The translations under genes were made by a program, and so were the position numbers. From NCBI GenBank assembly GCA_029263395.1, contig JAJCXO010000231.1, positions 1 to 40,308 of the forward strand: a stretch of DNA of 40,308 nt, written 5' to 3'. The notes beneath the pieces were generated by a model. That model was not told where the DNA came from. It did not search any database and saw only the letters and a program-made list of their open reading frames with translations. Shown in pieces: positions 34,648 to 40,308 of the stretch. Position 1 is the first letter of the stretch. Each line of letters begins with the position of its first letter. Origin of the DNA: Acidobacteriota bacterium. GTDB lineage: Bacteria; Acidobacteriota; Thermoanaerobaculia; Multivoradales; J023.

Positions 34648-35199
34648 ATGCGCAAACGCTCCAAGAAGAACAAGAAGGCCAGGAAGGCTAGGAAACGGGC
34701 CACGGCAGCAGCCGCGAAGGCGGCTGAGGCACAAGGGGTCGAGTTGGCAAGTCCCGGCCAGTTGAGCCGCAGCGAGGCCTTCCAGGCGGCCGAGGCAGCC
34801 GCAGCGAAGACGGCCGAGGGTCTGGGGATAAAACTATCGAGTCCTGGGAAGTTGAGTGGTGAGGAGGCCACCAAAATCGCCGAGGCCGCTGCATCCGCGT
34901 TCACGCCCCGTCCGGAGAGCCGGCGTCAAGCCGCCGAGCAGGCTGCCGCCGAGGCCGCGACACGGTTCGGTGTGCGGGTCGCCCCTGGCCAATCCTTGAC
35001 GAGCGGTCAAGCCAATGTGGTCGCCGAGCGGGCTGCCAGTCTCCGGCAACCCCTGCAACCGACGGCGAAGGTTGTAGAAACCCGCCGTCAGGCGGCCGAG
35101 CGAGCGGTGCGAATAAGGCTAGAGGCCGACGCACCAGCCGTCAACGAGGGCTCTGGCAACGAGAACGACGCGAATGGGCAAGACGAAGCGCTCCCGTAG
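34648..35199 (+). CDS. Polybasic-leader, Ala-rich helical repeat protein
   Basis: This 183-residue protein starts MRKRSKKNKKARKARKRATA: 12 of the first 17 residues are Lys or Arg. It then carries three copies of a 31-residue unit at about 20-50, 51-81 and 100-130 (for example AEAQGVELASPGQLSRSEAF and AEGLGIKLSSPGKLSGEEAT), helical with a Gly-Pro turn, and an acidic tail (NENDANGQDEALP). There is no signal peptide or membrane helix. GAGGAG and GAGGAG-like runs precede the ATG. The basic leader plus Ala-rich helices resembles histone-H1-like proteins, but the unit repeat is different. It shares the leader type with the next genes. The function is unknown. Confidence 0.7.
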   Translation: MRKRSKKNKKARKARKRATAAAAKAAEAQGVELASPGQLSRSEAFQAAEAAAAKTAEGLGIKLSSPGKLSGEEATKIAEAAASAFTPRPESRRQAAEQAAAEAATRFGVRVAPGQSLTSGQANVVAERAASLRQPLQPTAKVVETRRQAAERAVRIRLEADAPAVNEGSGNENDANGQDEALP

Positions 35200-35361
35200 T
35201 CACTCCGGCTTGACCTCCCGTCGATCCGGGGGCAGACCGCGAAGTCTTGACGCATTGATTCCTGTCGGAAGAGAGTCCTTTATTCCTGTGACCTTCGGGG
35301 GCCCATTGCAAAAAACTGTCTGAACTCGAATTCTGATCATTCGCCTGGCTGCCTGCTCGGT

Positions 35362-35394
35362 CCGCTTCGGCGGGATTGGGCGCCGCCGAAGCGG
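35362..35394. promoter_or_regulatory. Strong GC hairpin in the leader of the nucleotidyltransferase gene
   Basis: Perfect 12-bp arms, ccgcttcggcgg (35362-35373) and ccgccgaagcgg (35383-35394), enclose a 9-base loop, 30 bases before the ATG at 35425. No T-run follows, so it is not a standard terminator. It could attenuate the mRNA, pause transcription or protect the 3' end of the upstream message. Confidence 0.65.
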
Positions 35395-35424
35395 CCGCCC
35401 GGCAGAGCGAAGGAACACTAGACG

Positions 35425-37650
35425 ATGGAAAAAGGCGGAAAGAAGAGACGGAAGAAACTGAAGGTGCAGATCGCGCCTGCGCAGCTGGGAGTGGAGCAGC
35501 CGGCACCGCTGCGACCGGAAATCGACCGGCGGGCTTTGGACGGCTGGCTCACGGAGCCCCAACTCACCGGCCTACAGACGCAGTTGAGCGCTGGCGTGGC
35601 ACGTCAGCTGATAGGTGAAGCCTTCGACTCGGGGCATCCGTCGGCCCTCGCGACCATGGCGGACAACGTCGAACAGGCTAGGAAGAGGGTGAAGAGATTC
35701 GGTTCGACAACCGCAGTAGTGCTCGGCGACGGCCACCGGGCCTGGCGTCGGGTCGAGCGAGCCGTCGACGACCTGCTCCGAGACGCCGACGACCTGCGCC
35801 GAGACGTCGACGGCCTGCTCCGAGACGTCCCGGACCTCCCGAGCAGCTCCGATCTGGCGAGGGATGTCAAAAACCTAATTTTGCGCCAGCTTGTATCTGA
35901 GGCACGGCAAGGTGAGGCCCTCACCGGTGTCCTCCACGACGTGGCGAACTATGCTCGAGGGCGGCGCGACCCTTTGAACCTTCGCCTGGGCCGCAGCCTG
36001 GGCGACAACGAGGCGGCTGAGATGTTGGACCGCCTGCCCCTCGACCTGAGCACGCTCGGTCTGCCGTCGCCCAGTGTCATCGCTCAGGCCGAAGGGGTGC
36101 TAATGGGGTTGAAAGATCACGAGGTTTTCGTCGGACTCCCCACCGCGGCAACCCAAGGCGGCGACGCAGCCGTCGTCTTCGGTCCGGATCGGACGGCCGA
36201 CGAGTATCAACGCCTGTCCGAAACCCTGAGAAGCCGCAGAGCGGGCGCACTACTGTCCGAAGCCCAACGCATAGAGCTTGCGGACGTCATTAGTGAGGCC
36301 CGGACTAGAGAAGTCGAGCCGCGGATCGTAACGACGAACTGGGACGTTATGAGGGTCCTCAGAAATCTGCCACCGGCCGCCGAGCCTATCGGTCCCAACG
36401 ATGCCCCGACCCAGGCCGATGTCCAGGTTGATGGCGTCACCTTACACTTGTTTAGCGTCGCCTCGCCACGTAACCCCTTTCCCTTAAGGTCGCAAGTCAG
36501 TCAGCTGGCCAGCGACCAGTTTCCGATCCAGTTTGGCCAAGCCGTGCGGGTGACTTTTGCGGATAACAAGACGGCTGACGGACGTCTGTACGGCTATACG
36601 ACCTTGGGTAACGCTCGCGTCCTACTCGATGGTGGAGAGATTCTCTATGCGCTCAGCGACACGGAGTCGGTGGCGTCGATTCCCGACGATTTGGTCCCCA
36701 ATTTCTTGGGCGTCGAGCATCCGCGGACCCAGGCATGGGAGGAGAAGAGGGTCCCCCTCACTGGCGACCTCGGGCGTTTTCCCGAGGTGCTCGAGTATCG
36801 GGACGCTCTGCGTGACCTCAAAACTCGGCAAGTGGCGGGGCGCACCCTCAGCGTGAATCAGTACACTGATCTTATCCGGGGCAGCGGATTCCGGAGCTAC
36901 ATCGTCGGTGGAGCAACGCGTGACATCCTGATTGGCAAGGATCCCAAGGACATCGACCTCGCATCGACTCAGCCGGTGGTCGACACCTTCACCGCCATCG
37001 TCAGCAGCCCGGACGGCCTGGGCAAGAAGGGTGGCAGGCAGGGCGAGCTCGAGGTTCGGCGCAACGTTCCCTTCGGCGTCGTCCAGGTCGAGCCGAGCGA
37101 CGAGACGGGTCTCGACATCCTCAGCACCCACGACGCGAGCGGACCCGGCGCCTCGTTGAGCCTGGAATTCGATGCTCTGGCCCGTGACTTCACCGTCAAC
37201 GCCGTGTACTTCGACGTCGATGGTGACCAGATCATCGACCCTACGGGTCGCGGCCTCGACGACTTGCAGGGTCGGCTTGTGCGCTTCGTGCAAGGAGATG
37301 GAAAGGCGGACGAGGTGTTGAAAAAGGAGCCGGTCATGGTCGCGCGCTGGATCAAGCTCATGTCCAAGCAAGACGCTGCCGGGTGGTTTTTCCGTGCCGC
37401 GGAAGTCGGCGATCCAGCTGTCGCGCTCAAATGGCTCGTCCACCATGCCGACACCATGGAGGAGTTGGTCCGTACGCGTTTCGTCGATCGGATGGTGGCG
37501 AACCCTGCAGAGGCCGAAGCCCGTGTTCGTCGGATCTTCGAGTTGGTCGTGGCGCAAGCGGAGGACGACGGCAGACCGTTAGAGTTGCGCGACGCCGTCG
37601 CAGCCATCCAGAAAATCTACAAGGGGCCGGAACCTACCGGTCTGGAGTAG
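35425..37650 (+). CDS. Polybasic-leader protein with C-terminal poly(A)-polymerase/CCA-type nucleotidyltransferase domain
   Basis: This 741-residue protein begins MEKGGKKRRKKLKVQ. A large middle part (about 40-480) is unassigned; it contains heptad repeats (DDLLRDADDLRRDVDGLLRD, about 115-138) and an SH3-like beta stretch (VRVTFADNKTADGRLYGYTT). The C-terminal domain (about 485-700) matches the head of tRNA nucleotidyltransferase/poly(A) polymerase: YIVGGATRDILIG, catalytic DID at 509-511, then RDFTVNAVYFDVDGD (587-601), DPTGRGLDDLQGRLVRFV and KEPVMVARWIKLMSK. All catalytic elements appear intact, but the housekeeping neck/body/tail is absent. A CCA enzyme of normal type has no such 480-residue N-terminus, so this looks like an effector or accessory enzyme modifying tRNA or other RNA ends. 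AAGGA lies ten bases before the ATG. Confidence 0.8.
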   Translation: MEKGGKKRRKKLKVQIAPAQLGVEQPAPLRPEIDRRALDGWLTEPQLTGLQTQLSAGVARQLIGEAFDSGHPSALATMADNVEQARKRVKRFGSTTAVVLGDGHRAWRRVERAVDDLLRDADDLRRDVDGLLRDVPDLPSSSDLARDVKNLILRQLVSEARQGEALTGVLHDVANYARGRRDPLNLRLGRSLGDNEAAEMLDRLPLDLSTLGLPSPSVIAQAEGVLMGLKDHEVFVGLPTAATQGGDAAVVFGPDRTADEYQRLSETLRSRRAGALLSEAQRIELADVISEARTREVEPRIVTTNWDVMRVLRNLPPAAEPIGPNDAPTQADVQVDGVTLHLFSVASPRNPFPLRSQVSQLASDQFPIQFGQAVRVTFADNKTADGRLYGYTTLGNARVLLDGGEILYALSDTESVASIPDDLVPNFLGVEHPRTQAWEEKRVPLTGDLGRFPEVLEYRDALRDLKTRQVAGRTLSVNQYTDLIRGSGFRSYIVGGATRDILIGKDPKDIDLASTQPVVDTFTAIVSSPDGLGKKGGRQGELEVRRNVPFGVVQVEPSDETGLDILSTHDASGPGASLSLEFDALARDFTVNAVYFDVDGDQIIDPTGRGLDDLQGRLVRFVQGDGKADEVLKKEPVMVARWIKLMSKQDAAGWFFRAAEVGDPAVALKWLVHHADTMEELVRTRFVDRMVANPAEAEARVRRIFELVVAQAEDDGRPLELRDAVAAIQKIYKGPEPTGLE
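35767..35829 (+). repeat. 21-bp tandem repeat encoding coiled-coil heptads
   Basis: Three 21-base units start at 35767, 35788 and 35809 (core gacctgctccgagacg). Each encodes one heptad of the form D-D/G-L-L/R-R-D-A/V, giving an exact coiled-coil period in the middle region of the nucleotidyltransferase protein. Confidence 0.85.
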
Positions 37651-37661
37651 AAGGTCGAGCG

Positions 37662-37760
37662 ATGCCTCCAAAGAAAAGATGTATTAAGGACCTCGCAGAT
37701 TCGGCTCGCCAGCCCGCTCGAATGGCTCCCGCAGCAACGAGATTCCAGCCGTGTCGGTGA
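37662..37760 (+). CDS. 32-residue ORF with basic leader, possible remnant
   Basis: ATG 37662 lies 11 bp after the preceding stop and opens MPPKKRCIKDLADSARQPAR plus 12 residues. The start PPKKR is basic like the leaders of its neighbours, but no domain follows. It may be a leader left by deletion of its payload, or a spurious frame; the SD is weak. Confidence 0.3.
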   Translation: MPPKKRCIKDLADSARQPARMAPAATRFQPCR

Positions 37761-37811
37761 AGCTCCATCAATAGTCAGCGTGTTTGTGGGAACGAAAGGA
37801 AAGCAGAACCA

Positions 37812-38684
37812 ATGCTCAGCGGAAGAAAGGGTAAGAGTAAGCGGAGACGCCAAGTCGTGGCCACTGACGGAACGGCGCCAGCGACAACGGATGGCCCCAC
37901 GACACGGCCCGAGAAGAGCGCTCGCATCGGAGATTCGAGCCAGGACGAGACTGGCGGAGCAGCGAGCGGAGCGGGCGGAACAGCGGCAGGGTCGGCAACA
38001 GCGGCAGGGTCGGCAACAGCGGCCGAGGCGGCAACAGCGGCAGAGGCGATGACGCGAATTCAGCAGCGGGTGCCTCGGATCGTTCTCGCGCCTTCTGGGG
38101 CTAACCAGATTGTAAGAGTTGCTAGATATTTTACTGGTGGTAGGACGAACTCTAATAGGTCTCCGGCCGCACGAGCAGGGAAACAAGCCGAGCAATACGG
38201 AGAAGTGATAGATCTTATAAAAGAAAATAAATTAGTACCACTTGTACAACTTTTAACCTCTCACACTGAAGGGGATACAGACTTTCCGAGTCCTTTCATC
38301 TCTGTAGCAGTAGATCCCTCAACCGCGGCGCTATCGACAGACGATATGCAAGGTGGTCTGGACCAGATCGTGAGAGTCGCGGAGAACCTGGCGTTTTTTG
38401 ACGTGCCAGCCGACGGCGAGAGAATCTTTGTTTTCCCTGGGTTCAGCCCTCTGTCTCAATCCGAGACTGAGCTATTGGTACTGCTTCCTCCCGGTATAAC
38501 GCTGGAGGATTATCTTGTAGGACCGATTTATAAAAACCCATACAAGGGAATGGCCCCCAAAGACCGGCAGGCATACAATGATCTCCATTTTCTGACAAAG
38601 ACCCAAACAAACATCGGTGGGGATATGAATGCGATCAAAGGGAATCTCGAGACGCAGCTGGTTCGTGTGGAGCCGGGCAGATAG
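37812..38684 (+). CDS. Polybasic-leader protein with ADP-ribosyltransferase-like C-terminal domain
   Basis: This 290-residue protein begins MLSGRKGKSKRRRQVV, then a Thr/Ala/Gly-rich linker (about 17-80) and a C-terminal domain from about 90. The domain shows an R-S-E ADP-ribosyltransferase order: NQIVRVARYF with Arg102, FPSPFISVAVDPSTA with Ser164, and SQSETELLVLLPPGITLEDY with Glu218-x-Glu220 before an LLPPG strand. Known toxins of this fold modify proteins or nucleic acids with NAD+. From about nt 38095 the DNA becomes clearly richer in A+T (such as ataaaagaaaataaattag), unlike the leader and linker, so the payload looks foreign. No immunity gene is obvious; the next gene is a membrane zinc-ribbon protein. 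The ART call is motif-based. Confidence 0.68.
   Translation: MLSGRKGKSKRRRQVVATDGTAPATTDGPTTRPEKSARIGDSSQDETGGAASGAGGTAAGSATAAGSATAAEAATAAEAMTRIQQRVPRIVLAPSGANQIVRVARYFTGGRTNSNRSPAARAGKQAEQYGEVIDLIKENKLVPLVQLLTSHTEGDTDFPSPFISVAVDPSTAALSTDDMQGGLDQIVRVAENLAFFDVPADGERIFVFPGFSPLSQSETELLVLLPPGITLEDYLVGPIYKNPYKGMAPKDRQAYNDLHFLTKTQTNIGGDMNAIKGNLETQLVRVEPGR
37981..38052 (+). repeat. 18-bp tandem repeat in the linker of the ART-like protein
   Basis: Four 18-base units start at 37981, 37999, 38017 and 38035; the first two (cagcggcagggtcggcaa) are identical. They encode a Thr/Ala/Gly/Ser-rich hexapeptide repeat between the polybasic leader and the toxin-like domain, keeping the frame when copy number changes. 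Confidence 0.88.
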
Positions 38685-38749
38685 CGCCGGTTAATACCGA
38701 ACTTTGGATCGACAGCGCCGGTTCGCATACCCCAAGGAGTTGTTGAGTC

Positions 38750-39043
38750 ATGATGACGTGGATGTTCACGATAGCGCTGATAGGCTGCGCGTTCCTCGTT
38801 TATACCATGATCATCAATCGAGAATTCCTGCGGTGTCCGCATTGTGGGAAAGTCGGCTCATGGAGATTCGACAACGTGGAGGATCCGGTTGATGAGGTCG
38901 ATCAAGACGGCTGTCTCGTGCGATCGATAGCTCGGCAGCGGTGCCGACAGTGCGGCGGCGAGGTGATCCAAGTTTGGTCGGATTTCGAGGGGCGAGAGAT
39001 AAGACCGTACTCGAACAACGCGGAGCTTGCCGAGACTCAGTGA
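38750..39043 (+). CDS. Small membrane-anchored zinc-ribbon protein
   Basis: This 97-residue protein has an N-terminal hydrophobic helix (MMTWMFTIALIGCAFLVYTM) and a cytoplasmic or periplasmic zinc-ribbon: CPHC (29-32) and CRQC (65-68), with Cys55 extra. AAGGAG lies about ten bases before the ATG at 38750. It ends overlapping the decayed beta-propeller gene on the other strand by a few bases. No known family is recognised. It could be an immunity protein for the preceding toxin-like gene, but its size and zinc-ribbon make this only a guess. Confidence 0.7.
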   Translation: MMTWMFTIALIGCAFLVYTMIINREFLRCPHCGKVGSWRFDNVEDPVDEVDQDGCLVRSIARQRCRQCGGEVIQVWSDFEGREIRPYSNNAELAETQ

Positions 39044-39372
39044 TCAGACTGTACCGTAGGGGCCTGCTCCAACGACAACAACATCTCGAGCCAACGGTGG
39101 GTTCGGGATTGATACGCGATGGCATCGGTTGCTGCCGCCGACGCCAAGGCCCCAGTGTTGATATCAAAGCCAGCCACCGCCCGATCCTGGCCGCCCAGTG
39201 GCAGCACCAGGATGTCGCCAAACAGGCGAGGGGACGCACTGAAGCCATATACGGTTTACGAACCTTGTGGTCCCGGGGTAGATGCTTCTGCCACACAATG
39301 CCACCCGTCTTGGCGCGTGCGGCAACGAGATCTCCCCGCGGCCCGAGAGCCTCGTCATCGGATGGGATTTCG
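39037..39372 (-). pseudogene. Decayed PQQ-like beta-propeller gene fragment
   Basis: Two minus-strand frames together give a propeller-like sequence. The first part reads GDLVAARAKTGGIVWQKHLP (about 39331-39272), close to the G-L-V-A-x-D-A-x-T-G-x-x-x-W signature of PQQ/WD-type blades. The second, in another frame, reads RLFGDILVLPLGGQDRAVAG and FDINTGALAS, ending at the TGA at 39037. No single frame spans both and there is no usable start. It is a frameshifted remnant of a larger secreted propeller protein; coordinates of the ends are approximate. Confidence 0.6.
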
Positions 39373-39768
39373 CTAGTCTTCGACGATCCGGATTCCGGCC
39401 TCCGGGACCAGGTTTGCGGTCACCGCCCATCCTCCGAAGCTCTCCGAAACGGCCAGCAGGACCTCATTGCGACCGGGGCGTAGCGGCAGGAAGACCGCGC
39501 TGTAAGTGCCGACGGTGCCAAGGAACCGGTAGTCCCGTGACTGCCAGCGATCCGAGCCCCAGTAGAGCAACTGGCCGTTGGTGTAGATCCGAACGCGGTC
39601 GCTGAAGCCGAAATCGAGCCGCTGGATCGTCTCGGTCTTGGCTTCGAGGATCAATCGTACGAACGCCGTATCCTTGCCATCGGCCAGTCCCTGGATGCGG
39701 GCCAGATTGGCTACGCCGTTGGTCTCGACTTCGGTTTGCACGGTTTCGGAGTAAGTGTCGAACCGCAT
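39373..39768 (-). CDS. Orphan C-terminal jelly-roll-like domain, likely truncated gene
   Basis: The 131 residues from ATG 39768 begin MRFDTYSETVQTEVETNGVA and continue NLARIQGL. The rest, FGFSDRVRIYTNGQLLYWG, SRDYRFLGTVGTYSAVFLPL and VLLAVSESFGGWAV, is a beta-rich domain that I recall as the C-terminal part of longer proteins, not as a free protein. The ATG has no good SD, and the frame upstream is non-coding. It is therefore probably the 3' remnant of a bigger gene. The domain's function is unknown; it may bind carbohydrate. Confidence 0.6.
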   Translation of the reverse strand: MRFDTYSETVQTEVETNGVANLARIQGLADGKDTAFVRLILEAKTETIQRLDFGFSDRVRIYTNGQLLYWGSDRWQSRDYRFLGTVGTYSAVFLPLRPGRNEVLLAVSESFGGWAVTANLVPEAGIRIVED

Positions 39769-39890
39769 CCTCGATGGTCTCGACGCCCCTTTTCTAGGTG
39801 CTAGGCAACGATAAGCGCCATGGTGGTGTCGGGCGCCTGCAACTGCACCGGTATACCTGCACCCCCATATGGACCCCCTTCCCTTGGCAC

Positions 39891-40308
39891 CTACTCGTGG
39901 CCGGCACCAATCCCTGGCTGCTCCTCTTGGCGACCGTCGAGCCGGCGAAGGCTCTCCTGGAGACGATAACTCTCTGGACTTTCCGCTGGTCCAGCCGCCA
40001 GCCACTCGAGAGCCTTCTGGCGATGTTTCGCCAAGGTGTCTCCTTCCAGCTCGGCCTCGAGGGCGCATTCGAAAGTCAGCGCGGCGCGTTGCAGTCTCTT
40101 TTCGAAGCCGAGCGAATCGTCCGGCCAGAGAAACTCCCAGAGCAACTCTTCGCCCAGGTACCGAACCATCTCCGCAATCGTCATGGCGATTACTGCCCGC
40201 CAATGAGGATCATCAACACGGCTCTCGAGATGCTCCAGGGCCGCTGGAGCTCCGAGGCTCAGTAGATGCTCGGCGGAAAAATATTCGGCGAAGCTCAGAT
40301 GGGATAGG
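39891..40308 (-). CDS. C-terminus of a NACHT/STAND-type protein, 5' part beyond the window
   Basis: The frame is open to the right edge, so only the last 138 residues are seen. They begin LSHLSFAEYFSAEHLL, the F/L-x-H-x-S/T-F-x-E-Y-F-x-A pattern that closes the NTPase part of NACHT-module proteins, followed by a helical repeat region (ALEHLESRVDDPHWRAVIAM). An internal ATG at 40184 is not the start. NACHT proteins of bacteria act in antiphage defence or signalling as STAND NTPases. The N-terminal effector is not visible. The sequence ends at 39891 after a short charged tail. Confidence 0.7.
   Translation of the reverse strand, partial: LSHLSFAEYFSAEHLLSLGAPAALEHLESRVDDPHWRAVIAMTIAEMVRYLGEELLWEFLWPDDSLGFEKRLQRAALTFECALEAELEGDTLAKHRQKALEWLAAGPAESPESYRLQESLRRLDGRQEEQPGIGAGHE

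Noticed and set aside
36622-37557. Long minus-strand frame opposite the nucleotidyltransferase
   Set aside because: It mirrors the conserved plus-strand domain and has no start signal.
39798-40265. Plus-strand 155-codon frame at the right edge
   Set aside because: It is antisense to the NACHT-type C-terminus, whose motif is much more convincing.

Overview
The window is high-GC bacterial DNA with closely spaced genes on both strands. Several traits point to Acidobacteriota or a similar Gram-negative lineage with large accessory genomes: a zinc-ribbon Ser/Thr kinase fused to a TPR array, a DUF4157 protein, lipoprotein phosphatase/sulfatase-like enzymes and an RHS remnant. This placement is an inference; there is no rRNA or other taxonomic marker here. 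No tRNA, rRNA, CRISPR array or intact insertion sequence was found.

Left part (1-8.6 kb): the 3' end of a DUF4157 (eCIS-associated) protein carrying a second HExxH motif; a 1309-residue membrane Ser/Thr kinase with FlgO-like and TPR regions; a small hypothetical protein; an Nramp-type transporter lacking the canonical metal ligands; a 44-residue Cys/Lys-rich protein whose start codon overlaps the stop of trmL; TrmL itself; and a secreted DUF4097-like protein.

Middle (8.8-30.2 kb): a surface-glycan type cluster. It holds a methyltransferase with a coiled-coil tail, a 1331-residue protein with two glycosyltransferase modules translationally coupled to a coiled-coil partner, four alkaline-phosphatase-superfamily enzymes (only one with the sulfatase CxPSR motif), a 2OG-Fe(II) oxygenase, two tandem SGNH paralogues and three more methyltransferases. 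Several of these proteins end in similar beta-rich segments, suggesting one pathway that builds and decorates an extracellular glycoconjugate.

Right part (30.2-40.3 kb): an accessory island of toxin-like genes and remnants. An RHS-type gene has collapsed: a transglutaminase-like N-terminal half is fused out of frame to an RHS core tip and a PD-(D/E)XK-like nuclease toxin, followed by a probable immunity gene. After a 155-bp inverted-repeat element comes a run of ORFs whose products begin with a polybasic leader and then differ: an Ala-rich repeat protein, a protein with a CCA/poly(A)-polymerase-type nucleotidyltransferase domain, and a protein with an ADP-ribosyltransferase-like domain of clearly lower GC. 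A membrane zinc-ribbon protein, a decayed beta-propeller gene, an orphan C-terminal domain and the C-terminus of a NACHT/STAND-type protein (cut by the window edge) close the window. The polybasic-leader series is the best candidate for an undescribed system: cargo proteins sharing a leader but not a payload, possibly linked to contractile-injection delivery.
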